Shown: piece after piece, positions 20,989-31,562 of the stretch
How positions within the stretch are numbered: position 1 is the first letter of the stretch
Layout of the letters: every line of letters begins with the position of its first letter
Origin: Rhodosporidiobolus odoratus
Taxonomy: Eukaryota > Basidiomycota > Microbotryomycetes > Sporidiobolales > Sporidiobolaceae
Assembly (NCBI GenBank): GCA_034387635.1
Contig: JAOANU010000030.1
Coordinates: 1-64,000, forward strand
Direction of reading: 5' to 3'
Length of the DNA stretch: 64,000 nt
Notes under the pieces: generated by a model
What the model was told of the DNA's origin: nothing
Databases searched by the model: none
The model's input: the letters and a program-made list of their open reading frames with translations, nothing else
Position numbers and translations under genes: made by a program

Positions 20989-23150
20989 ATGTTTGCCAGG
21001 AGTCTACTCAGGACAGCACGCCGCGCACCTGTAAGCTCCCCCTTCCCTTTACTCGCGTCAATCTGAGCCACTCGCTCTCATCAAAGCGGATCCAATCGCC
21101 AACTCGCCATCTGGTAACACCGCACACGCCTTCCGAGACTACGGCGACAGTAGCACCCGTCTCTGACTGTGTGCAGACATGTGCGGGCGCTTGAATCGGG
21201 CGCAGTGGTGCTTTAACCGATGAGATGGACCCCGGTCGAACCGCTGCTCTCCAGCATCGGTACACTCAGTTGGTGACAGCCAGCGACGGAGCGGGCAATT
21301 TGTACACAGCTCACAAGGCTGACAAGGCTCTCGGCCGGAGTACCCCGGTTGACGCCGCGACATGAGGTCAACTTGCCGCGACCTCAACTGCTCACCTCTT
21401 CCAGCACCGCCCTGGCCTCCGCATCAGCCATTCTGACCCCTTTCTTTCCTGCAGGCGCCCTTCCGTGGCCTCGCTACTCCCGCCTCCGCGCCTCTCACCC
21501 AAATCTCCACCCTCCCCAACGGCCTCACCGTCGCGACCGAATCTTCCCCTTCCGCCTCGACTGCCACCGTCGGGGTCTGGATCGATGCCGGCTCTCGCGC
21601 AGAGACCGACAAGACTTCCGGTACCGCCCACTTCCTCGAACACATGGCCTTCAAGGGCACTGGCAAGCGCAGCCAGCACCAGCTCGAACTCGAGGTCGAA
21701 AACATTGGCGCCCACCTCAACGCCTACACCTCCCGCGAGCAGACCGTCTACTACGCCAAGTCTTTCTCCTCCGACGTCCCCAAGGCCGTCGAGGTCATCG
21801 CCGACATCTTGACGGGATCGAAGCTGGAAGCGGGTGCGATCGAGCGGGAACGTGATGTTATCCTCAGGGAGCAGGAGGAGGTCGACAAGCAGCTCGAGGA
21901 GGTTGTCTTTGACCACCTTCACGCCGTTGCCTTCCAGGGTGCGCTACCTGTTACCTTACCTTTACTGGCCTTGTTCGCTTTTCTCACCCCGCTTCTCCTT
22001 TCTCCGTGCAGGCCAGCCCCTCGGCCGCACCATCCTCGGGCCGAAGGAGAACATTCTTTCCATCCAGCGCGACGACCTCGTCAACTACATCAAGACCAAC
22101 TACACCGGAGACCGCATGGTCCTTGTTGGAACTGGTGGCGTTGAGCACTCTGCCCTCGTCGAGCTCGCCAAGACCAACTTCGGCAACCTCCCCACCTCGT
22201 CGAGCCCGATCAAGCTCGGCGCATCCGCGGCCAAGGACAAGCCTGACTTTGTCGGAGCTGAGGTTCGCGTTCGTGACGACACGATGGCGACTTGCAACGT
22301 TGCCATCGCGGTCGAGGGTGTTGGCTGGAACTCGCCCGACTACTACCCCATGCTGGTCATGCAGTCCATCATGGGCAACTGGGACCGCTCACTCGGGGCT
22401 CAGTCTCTCCTCTCTTCCCGCCTCTCCCACATCATCTCGTCCAACAACCTCGCCAACTCGTTCATGAGCTTCTCGACCTCGTACTCTGACACGGGTCTCT
22501 GGGGAATCTACGTGAGTCACCGAGCTTCCTGTGCCTTCATTGCTCAAGTCGGGCGGCACTGACCTGCTCCCCCTTGCGCAGGCCGTTTCGGAGAACGTGA
22601 TGAACCTCGACGACCTGACCCACTTCATCTTCAAGGAGTGGCAACGCATGGCCACCCACCCGACCGACGGCGAGGTTCAGCGCGCCAAGGCTCAGCTCAA
22701 GGCGTCGCTCTTGCTCGGATTGGACGGCACGACCGCGGTGGCAGAGGACGTCGGCAGGCAGTTGGTGACGACGGGCAAGAGGAGCACGCCCAAGGAGATT
22801 GAGGCGGCGATCGAGGCGGTTTCGGTGGCTGACATTCAGAGGTGTGCGAAGAAGTGTACGTCTACTCCCCGTTCCCGGTCGGTCATCGCTCGATGGCGCT
22901 GACTCATCTCGCCTCTGCATTTTGTGATACCACACCCCCGTCTGTCCTACCGTCCCCTGGCCGCCCCTTGCCACACCTCGTTCCACCTCCGCTGACGCGA
23001 TCTGCACCGGCCCCTTTTATTTCCCTCCGACGGGACTCTCGCTCGACAGACCTCTGGGACCGCGACCTGGCCGTCGCAGCTGTGGGTCGCACCGAGGGTC
23101 TGATGGACTACTCGCGCATGAGGTCGGCCATGACTTCGCTTCTGTGGTAA
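20989..23150 (+). CDS. MAS1: Mitochondrial processing peptidase beta subunit
   Basis: Catalytic subunit of the matrix metallopeptidase that removes presequences. Exon 1 encodes a classic leader ([14 protein letters not shown]), followed by an intron of about 410 bases, long for this genome. The second exon starts [20 protein letters not shown] and carries the inverted zinc motif in [17 protein letters not shown]; the third ligand glutamate follows in the [20 protein letters not shown] region. The later parts ([30 protein letters not shown] stretch, [37 protein letters not shown] stretch) and the end [20 protein letters not shown] match beta-MPP rather than core protein 1, since the HxxEH is intact. 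The start is chosen for the presequence. Its promoter is shared with chorismate mutase in a short divergent gap. Confidence 0.92.
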
Positions 23151-23964
23151 GCGGGCAGCAGTGAGTGATTGGGCGGTCGAGAGCCGGGTTGGTTATAGAT
23201 CGAGCTCGAGTAGGGACGGGATTGCGAGGGTCAGAGTATGCGCCGGTGTGCGTGAAAAGTGGTTGATTCGTTCTGTTCATTCGTGGGGCTGCTGGGCCAA
23301 CGAGGAGAATAGCAGGAGAGGGAAAAAAAAAAAGCAGTGACAAAGACAGGTCGTGATGCGGTTCGTCCGGCTGGGTTCTTGCCGGGTCTGTGTCGCTCGC
23401 GCGCGGGCAAGTCATGTCCTGACCTACTAAGCTTGCGAGTAGCTGGTCTTTGTCTAGCTATGAGATGCCGAGTCGAGGGTGGAGGTGCTTTTCCTCTTCT
23501 TGATCTCGTCCCTTGACCGTCGATCCGCTCTGAACCGCTTCAAAACGACGTCCGAGCACGGTATACTCCTCAGTGAGCCTCTCTACCCTAGTTTGGATTA
23601 AGCAGTGCGTTGTTACTCTCCTTCACGACGAAGGTCCGCCCGCTTCGGCAACCCTCGACGACAACACGACAGCATTGACACGGGCAGCGGTGGAAGATGG
23701 GCAGATCACATCAGACAGTACTGTTGGTGCCTTTCCGATGTCTACGAGGCTGCCGGCAACGGCTGTGTACGAGTTGTTCATGAGTGTCATCGTGATGAGG
23801 CAACAACTGGAGGCCACAGTTCAAGCTCATACTGCCCTTGGAGACATCACAGGCTCGTACATTTCTCACAGAGCACCGTGTAGCTGACTCCGGTCTCCTT
23901 CCGATTCTCGTCCCGCTCAACCTCAGCCTCTTCACTTCCCCCACCTTCGCTGCCCGCAGCCGCC
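23151..23964. other. Intergenic region with a poly(A) tract
   Basis: Contains the 3' end of the peptidase gene and the promoter of the PX gene. A run of eleven A occurs near 23322. A 104-codon frame at 23573-23887 starts with a non-ATG codon and shows no domain, so it is not called. Nothing else is recognised. Confidence 0.35.
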
Positions 23965-26900
23965 ATGTCGGGACAGCAGCCTTGTTCCACCCGCTCAAAT
24001 CCCCTCTTGGTACCCATATCAGACTCTGCATCACGACAGAAACCCATTCGCAGCAGCTCCCTCGTCAGCGACCTCGGCCTCTACACCCCGACTGTCGCGG
24101 CCACCACCAAACCTCCCGAACACGCCCCTCTTACCCTCACCCCCGTCCGCGCTCACTATCTCAAGCGCGAGCTCGTCACCCTCGAGTTCGTCAAGGAGCT
24201 CTCCGCTCTCGACTCGCCCGGCGCCCTCTCCGTCCTCGGCCCGCCTTTTCTCCCAAAGAGCCGCTTCGCCAATGGTGTACCCCAGCTGGCACCCGCACCC
24301 GGGTCAGAAGCAGCTCTCGCTGAACAAAGAGAACAAGAAGCGACGGCTGAACTCCCCTTCCTCCGCTTCGTCTTCCACCACTTTGTCCTTTCCTTCCCCT
24401 TCTTGATCGCCTGCCCTCCCACCTTTTTCTCCCACAAGCTGCAGCCGTTTGTCTACTCGTTTGTGTCACGCAACATCTCGTCTTCGGACGACCGCGAAGT
24501 CGACACCAAGCGCAAGAGGATCGCTGGTAAAGTGGAGAAACACCTCGGCTTGGTCATGAGCGCTGCCATCAAGTTGACCGAAAACGACGGGAGGGAGGAG
24601 GTCGTGCGTATCGAAGACGACGGACAACCACACACGGGCGTCCCAGCGAGTCAAGAGGGGAGGGCGACTCCGCCTGGCGGATTGGGCGGGATTGGACTGG
24701 GCGGAGGGAGGAAACGTGGCCAACTCACCCAGACGGAGGACAAAGAGGCAGAGTTCTCGATCAATGTCGTCAGCGTCAGGAACATCGTAGTCAAGGGGAG
24801 AGTGAGGAGTAAGACGCATGAGGAGTTTGTCGTTAGGACGCGGAGAAAGGGGTTGGAAGACGTCTATGTAGGCAGACGATATGGCGACTTTGTCAGGTTG
24901 GCGGAGACCGTACGTCCCCCGTCTTAATTCGAATCCTGCCTGCCGTTGCGTTCTTCCTTCCCTATTCCTCCCGAGCTGACTTCTCGCTTCTCGTAGCTCC
25001 GCAAAGAATGCATAGAGGAAGACGTCAAGGGACCTCCAGCCAAGGACCGCCGCTCGGTCGAGATGAAGCAGACCGCCTCTCCACCTGCGTCCGCCACTTC
25101 CACCCCTCGCGCTTCCACCTCGTATGACGACGTGCCGTTGGGCACTGCCTCACCCGCGCCCTCTTTCGACCCTCAACATGTCCCCTCTCTTGCTCGGGAA
25201 CGCAACCGCCTTACTCTCCGCGCCTACCTCCGTCACCTTCTGAACAACCCCGTCCTAGCCGCCTCGTCTGCTTTCCAAACCTTCCTCGTCGAGTCGCCTA
25301 TTGCTCTGTCGTCGAGGGAGCAGCACGATGTCCTCGTCCGGGAAGAAATGGATCGGATAAGGGAACAGGAAGCCAAATCCTTCAGGAGTGAGGTGGACGA
25401 GCGGGTCGAGGAGCTCGAGGGATACTTGAGGATGTTCAGGGAGGAGCTCGTCAAGCATGATGGATTGAGTCGAGTCTTTGGCACGATCAGGAAGACCGAG
25501 AAGGTGGAGGATCTGCCGGTAGAATATAGGAAGGTGATGGAATGGGCGAGGATCTCGTACGCAGTCATCTCGCCTCGAGTCGTTGCAGCGCCTTACCGAG
25601 AGGCGCAATGCTGACCTTTCGCGCTCGCAGCCTCGCCTCGACGATCTACCAGCTCTTCCTCGGCAGCGACAATTCTTCCTCCGTCTTCGCCCAGCTCAAA
25701 CGCATGCACGGCCTGATGCCATACTTCATGCTGCGCGGTATTCTGAAGATCTCCAACCCAGTCGCCATGATCCGCTCCGTCCTCGACCTTTTCCTCGCTC
25801 GACCTTTCGGGTCGTCGAGCTTGTTGCAGAAAATGTTCAGTCAAGGGTTGAGTGACGAGGTGAGGGAGTTGAAGGAGGATGGAGAGATGGTGGCGAAGAA
25901 GATTGGGGATGAGAGGTTGACGGAGAAGGTGAGGATCTATGTCAATGCTAGTAAGGAGGAACAGGACGAGCTCAGGTTGGAAGCAGGTGCGTTTGGCTTC
26001 GCATCTTTCTCGACGTTCCCCTTTCCACGCTTCCTGAGCCGCGCCTCTCCCGCTGCGGCCGACAGAGGCGCGCGTCTTCCGACGGGAATTGACGCCCTTT
26101 CTTCGGTTCCAGCCGCCGAGAACGTCGACCTCTTGACCGTCATCCTACGCTCTCTGGGGCAGCGTCTCGACGCTCGTACGGTTCAGTACCTCGCCCGCTG
26201 CTCGGTCGCCTATGATGCCTACAAAGGCCAGCGAGATCAACTGTCAGACCCTGAAGACGACGAAGGACCCGACAACGACGAGGCTTGGCTGTACGAAGAC
26301 CTGCATGTGTTCCGGAGGGTAATCACGAAGGCGAGGGACAAAGAGCAGCTTATTGAGTTGATCTTCGAGGTGCGTCTTTCGATTCGGCATTCCGGTAGTC
26401 TTTGCCTCGCCGAGCAGGGCTGACAGTTAGGGCCTTCGTTCTCCGCACAGGGAAGTACTTCCGAGCTCCTCAAGGACATCGTTACCATCTTCTATGAGCC
26501 GCTGGCCAAGGTGTACAAAGCCGCAAACATCGCCGACTCCCTGTCCGACTTACAAACCTTTCTTAACGACCTCATCAAGACGGTCGAATTTGCTGAAGAG
26601 GGTGCGCACCACACCTCCGTATTGACACTCCTGGGCTACGCGACTTACCCCTTCCTCACGCTGTAGCCAACCTTACCGATCCGCAACGGACCGTTCAGAT
26701 CTTTGTCGACCTCGTCGCCCGCCACGAAGCTCGATTCTACCACTTCGTCCACCAAGTCCACTCCAAGGGCGAAGGTCTCTTCGACAACCTCATGAGCTGG
26801 ATCGAGCTCTTCATCAACTTTGTCCGCGATGGTCTTCCTTCACCTGTTTCGCTCGACTTCCTTCTGCCGGTCGGCGGCAAAGAACGCGAGGAAGTTCTCG

Positions 26901-27402
26901 CCGAAGTGGACGACCTCGTTGAGTACCATCGCAAGCTCAAAGCTGCGCACCACGAAAGGATGAAGAAGCGAATGGTCAAGGGTCAGGATAACGACAAGGA
27001 CGCCGACGCTGCTTTCGTCACGGGAGTGATGGAGAACTTGCACATAGGTGGAGTGATGGACGATGTGAATGACGTCGAAGCTGAAGGAAGCGAAGACGAG
27101 CACGAGGCGGAAGGATCGAGCGACGACGACCTCGACGAGGCGCCGCGAGTTCCGCCCAGAGCCGGAGGTTCACAGCCGACGCCGTCCTCGTCCAAGCATC
27201 CGAGGAAGAAGGACCGCGCTCCCATCGAACCTCCCAAGCTCGTGCATATTCCGCAGCTTGTGCCCGTCTTTGTCGAGCTGGTCAGCATGCTTCCGTTTTC
27301 TCCCCGGCAGCTTTTGTCTGACCTTTTTGCCTCAACCTGCAGGTCCGAAACGAGCTCAACCAAGCTCAACAGCGTCAACGTCCCCGTCGTGCGCCTCAAT
27401 AG
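23965..27402 (+). CDS. PX-domain protein with PXB/DUF3818 regions (Ypr097w/Lec1-like)
   Basis: Large phosphoinositide-binding protein resembling yeast Ypr097w (Lec1), involved in lipid handling at membranes. The N-terminal part contains a PXB-like helix region (APLTLTPVRAHYLKRELVTL; LPFLRFVFHHFVLSFPFL). The PX domain follows around INVVSVRNIVVKGRVRS, EEFVVRTRRKGL and YVGRRYGDFVRLAET, with the basic-aromatic pocket residues visible, and continues after an intron as LRKECIEEDVKGPP. Helical DUF3818-type sequence fills the rest (YRKVMEWARIS; STIYQLFLGSDNSSS; LMPYFMLRGILKISNPVAMI; WIELFINFVRDGLP), then an acidic disordered region and a short basic tail (QQRQRPRRAPQ). About seven introns. No membrane segments are evident. 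The ortholog name is by recognition of domain order, not search. Confidence 0.8.
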
Positions 27403-27646
27403 CCTGTCTATATTGTCGTCGTCGTTCCGTTAGCGCTGAGAGATTATACGGACCCTTTTCTCCTCTTTCTCCTTTGTCCCCATGAAGTCTGCCTGTTGAT
27501 GATGTAGCACCCTCTAACGAATTAGTACACGCAAAGCACTGTAGTCTCGCGGACTTATGACCTGGTACGCGGTGAGAGCGGCTCAAGCGGATCAGCCGGA
27601 TTCTTCTTTTCCTCCTTGCCGTGCTCTCGTCGATCATCATTTCGCC

Positions 27647-29486
27647 ATGCCGACTATGCTCGAACATATATCGTCAGCCTTTCGGGGCACCGTGGTGACT
27701 TCGCTACCTGACCGCACGCTCTCAATCTTGGAAGACTATCTCATCAGTATGTCGTCCTTTGTCTCTCCCACCAGCTCTCGCTGACCCTGTAGTCCCGTCC
27801 GACAGTCGTCGATAAGCAAGGTTTTGTCGCACACTGTGAAGCGGCAAGCACAGAGGGGAGCGCAGAGCACCTTAGTCACATTGCGCCGGAAAAGGTTGTC
27901 CAGCTCGGGAACGACGGATGGTTGCTACCGGGTTTCGTCGACACTCACAGTACGCTCACTCTGACTCTGCCACTCTGGCAGGCTCGCTCGAGTCGCTGAG
28001 TCGTTTTTCCCCGTCTTTTCTGTGCTCCTTTTCTGCTCACCTTGTTCTCCCTTTCGTCCGTCCGTATTGCGCCATGCCGCCCTTCGCCTGCACCTCATGC
28101 TCTATCTCTAGTCCACGCTCCGCAGTATGTCAACACAGGCATGGCACTCGACGAGCCCCTTATGGTCTGGCTCGAAAAGTATACCTTCCGGGTCGAGTCT
28201 CGCATTGACCTTGACCCGCACGGGCTGGGCCGACGAGTCTATGCGAAGCTAGTGCAGAGAATGCTGGAGAATGGGACAACCGCAGCTAGCGTGTTTGGTA
28301 CGATCTCGGTTGAAGCGAAGTGCGTGTTTCTGTTTAATCTCTTCACCCGCGCCCCCGAATGCGATGGGGGTGACCCTGTCAATCTCTGTCTTCAGCCTCG
28401 TTCTCGCACGTGCCTTCCTCGACGCTGGGCTACGTGGCCAGATCGGCAAAGTCGCCATGGATCAGAACTCCCTGCCAACGTACATCGAATCCACCGCCTC
28501 CTCCCTCGCCGCGACCCAGACCTTCATAGAGGAGATGCGTTCACTCGTCTCCTCCCTTGCGCCGCACGAGCAAATCGTCGAGCCCGTCGTAACACCTCGC
28601 TTTGTCCCAACTTGCTCCCTAAAGCTGCTGAAGGACCTGGCAGAGTTGGCAAAGAAGGAGAATGTGCGGCTGCAGAGCCACATGTGCGAGAGCCAGGGTA
28701 TGGTTGACTTCTGCAAAGGGCTACTCGGAGGAAGGAGTGACGTTGAGGTGCTGCATGAGGTGCGCTCAGTTTCTCCCATTCAAAGCGTTGGCTTTCTACA
28801 CCTTCTGATTGTAACCGCATGCTCCCGTTATCGTTCACCCTTCCCCTATTGGCCCCCAAACTCCGCCGTAACAGCTCGGACTACTCCACGAAAAGAGCCT
28901 GATGGCGCATTGCACCCACTCCTCCCAATCCGACCTCGACCTTCTCACCTCCACCGGAACCTCGATTGCTCATTGCCCTCTCTCAAACGCCTACTTCTCC
29001 GCCGAAAGACAGCTACCTCTCCGCGAAGCCCTCGGAACAGGCGTCAAGGTCGGTCTCGGAAGCGATATCTCGGGCGGGTACAGAGTTGGACTGGATGAGA
29101 GCATGCGGTGGGCGGTGGGAATTGCGAGATTGAGGGAGGGGGAACGACAGCGGTCTCGACCTTCGCAGGCTGAGGCTGAGCGGAACCTCGCCATTACCTG
29201 GAAGGAAGCCCTCTACCTCGCTACGCTTGGCGGTGCGCAGGCTCTCGGGCTCGACACGGAGCGGAAGGTAGGAACGCTCGAAGTTGGGGCTGCCTTTGAC
29301 GCTCAGTGGATCCAGATTGGCGGGAAGGGAAGTAGGGTAGACTGGGTCGACCTAGAGGAAGAAGACGGGAGTCTCAAGAAGGTGACGCTGGAGGAGAAGT
29401 TGGAAAAATGGTGGTGTAACGGAAGTGAGGCGGACAGAAAGGCAGTCTGGGTGCAGGGGAAGAAGGTGTACGAGCAAGTACAATGA
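27647..29486 (+). CDS. GUD1: Guanine deaminase
   Basis: Amidohydrolase converting guanine to xanthine. The spliced frame opens MPTMLEHISSAFRGTVVTSL, and shows GWLLPGFVDTHIHAPQYVNT, where the metal-binding His-X-His is rebuilt across an intron. Further landmarks are LDEPLMVWLEKYTF, LVQRMLENGTTAASVFGTIS, the substrate loop VVTPRFVPTCSLKLL, the ligand in VRLQSHMCES, SLMAHCTHSS, and the final metal aspartate in GLGSDISGGY. Order and length match guanine deaminases (the CxS/RF and HMCE features), not cytosine or adenosine enzymes. Five introns are implied. The tail (SLKKVTLEEKLEKWW, KKVYEQVQ) is the usual end. The start at 27647 lies in a good context and gives a normal-length N-terminus. Confidence 0.92.
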
Positions 29487-29696
29487 GAATACTACGAGTA
29501 TTTTCCCCTGATTGCGCCGACGGAAGATGGCAAGCTCGCAAAGGCCGCGACCTCGCAACGCTCGCATGCGCTACTTTGCCTTGACAGCTGGCCGAAGCTC
29601 TTCTGATTTACTCGAGGCCTGCTCTCTTCTTCCGATCGTATGCTGCTACCTAAACGCTAGCCTGATTTCAAACGCTCCCGGTACTTTTCCATATCT

Positions 29697-31194
29697 CTAC
29701 TTCAGCGTCCAGCAATCAACAGCAAAAGGCCCCATCCTACTGGCACGATGCCATCTCATCTCCCGTGTTTCGAGGAAGTCGAGGAGTGCAGAAATTGAAG
29801 GGTGATGCAGCGGGAAGAGGCGAGGGTACCAGCGGATCAAGGAGTCGGCGATACAAGGTGTGGAGTCGGACAGATCGAGACCCTCAATGTACAGTGAGGC
29901 GAGGGATGGGAAGAGATTCAATAGACTGGGAAGGTTGCCGCGCTCTGCCTATTGAAAAGGAACGTGAGCGCCACTGAACACAAGGCTATACAGGACTACT
30001 CACTGCTTTGTAAAGCTTGCAGGTTCCCTGAAGTGATAAAGTGCGCAAGGTGGGAAGGGTGATATCCTTCGGAAGCCAGCTCAGCGTGTGGACGGAGTCG
30101 AGGTCAAGGCGCTGGAGACTGGCCCTTGACAGGGACCGAAGTACTGCTCCCAGGTGTATGAGGAGATCGAGTGAAACTACACTGGCAGTTAGGCAGAACA
30201 ACATCCGACGGAGCCGGCGAAGGGGTTAGGGGCTTTCTGTGAATGTCGGGGAAGGCAGAAATCAGTGAAGTGGACGGACGTAGCAGCTTGGCCATACGTA
30301 CTGAGGCTTCTGACAAAGACACCAGAAATTCGTCCGTCAGGCAGAGTTCGCCAAAGTAGGGAGGACAAAAGGTGATATGTTCTATCTCATCCCACGGAAC
30401 AGGCAGGTTGCCGGGGTCATCTTTAGCGAGTGCTAACTCTCTGAGCGTGCTGAGTCCGTGACGCAAGGCCGTCTTTGTAAGCGAGTAGCCCGCTACCTCG
30501 AACACCTTCGGGGAAGGGCAATGCCGTTCGAGGCTAAAGTCGTGGTCATGTTCCGGATACCCGACAACCTCCAGGTAGGTGAGATGCTTGAGACGAAGAA
30601 GTGCTTGTGAAGCGCGTAGGAATATATGGGTTTTCCCCCTCAAGAAGGCGGGAAAAGGGTTGGGTTTAGAGAGGAGGTGACGGGGGCGACGGGGGATGAT
30701 CAGCTCTCGGGCATAAGGATGTTCAGAATCTGAAGACGTGGGCGCCTCTAGGGTCGGTCGATTACGGCGGTAAGGAAGCGGTCGAGAGAGACCTCGTCCG
30801 GGATGTTCATGGTGCTGAGCCAGAACGGAAGCGCGATGCGGTAGGTGCGCTTATTGACCGTGATGAACCGGAGGGGCACGGGGATGCCGGTGATTCGCAT
30901 TTGCTCAGAGAAAACAGTGCCGTGTGCAGCTGTTGAAAGACGCGGGAGAGGATTTCGTCGGGTCGGAGGTCGAGGAGCGAGACGCCGGGACGAGTAGCTG
31001 CAACACGTCTTCAGCTTGCGAGTAGCGCTAGTTCCATACGGATCTGCCGACCTTCCCCGGCGCGCTCAGGCTGCCCTGTTCCCTTGTGGTTGACCTCTTC
31101 GAGTTGCGGTTGTTGAATGATGGTGTTTCTACGAGAGAGCATGGGTGAGCTTACGAGTGACACTGGGTAACAGAGAGAGCGCTTGCTGATTCAT
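29697..31194 (-). pseudogene. F-box-like/LRR family copy 2 (left arm, A type), decayed
   Basis: Start at 31194 gives the 8-nt first exon ATGAATCA, but the donor that follows is GC (GCAAGC), where the right-arm twin has GTAAGC. The F-box exon reads VSLLDLRPDEILSRVFQQL, then a frameshift separates it from the family hallmark VPLRFITVNKRTYRIALPFW, which runs into an in-frame TAG near 30750. The leucine-rich body remains open (30104-30643: LRLKHLTYLEVVGYPEH, LRHGLSTLRELALAKDDPGN) and continues in later exons (VSLDLLIHLGAVLRSLSRAS, LPTLRTLSLQGTCKLYKA, LFPSLASLYIEGLDLS), ending EMRWHRASRMGPFAVDCWTL plus Lys. The 5' end lies inside the inverted repeat. Lesions suggest a pseudogene; expression of the 3' part cannot be excluded. 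Confidence 0.65.
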
Positions 31195-31562
31195 CCTGGT
31201 GTATCAGACTCTGTACAAGCGGTTCTAGCGTGAGCAGTCAAGTTCTGATCTAATCCATCTCGAAGTCTCATCTTGTTCTCGTCCTTCAACTTGTTCCAGC
31301 ACTCGTCGATCCATTGCTAGTGCAGTATAGATGAACCAGTCAGTCTACCCTACTTCTTCTCTACACCCTTGCGCTCACCCTGGTCACGCACAGACTCAAC
31401 TTCACCGCCGCAAACTCGACCATGGATGAGATCGGGAGGAGCAATGAAGAGTCGGCGGAGCCGGCAAAGGGTACGTCCATTGCTTCTAAGCACCATCCTG
31501 ATCTACCGCTGCTCACTAAGGTCCTTGCAGCCGCACCCTTTGACCGCCTCCCCGATGAACTC
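30928..31562 (+). repeat. Inverted repeat, left arm (about 635 bp)
   Basis: Read on the plus strand this segment matches the reverse complement of 45610-46241 almost base for base. By eye there are about six mismatches over the central 300 bases and none over the 141 bases 31186-31326; divergence rises towards both ends, where the gene bodies begin to differ. The arm holds the 5' ends of two divergent F-box-like genes and their shared promoter. No terminal inverted repeats, target-site duplication or transposase were seen, so it is read as a segmental duplication rather than a transposon. Confidence 0.92.
31195..31330. promoter_or_regulatory. 136-bp bidirectional promoter of the left F-box pair
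   Basis: Only 136 bases lie between the minus-strand ATG at 31194 and the plus-strand ATG at 31331, so both genes must be driven from here. The sequence is the best conserved part of the inverted repeat: no difference from the right-arm copy was seen except one base near its plus-strand end. Neither a TATA box nor a known operator was recognised. Confidence 0.6.

Noticed and set aside
21220..21265. Possible tRNA B-box (GGTCGAACC) within the first peptidase intron
   Set aside because: No matching A-box or cloverleaf could be drawn around it.
23573..23887. Separate gene upstream of the PX gene
   Set aside because: The frame starts with GTG, lacks any domain and cannot be linked by a convincing splice site to the PX gene.
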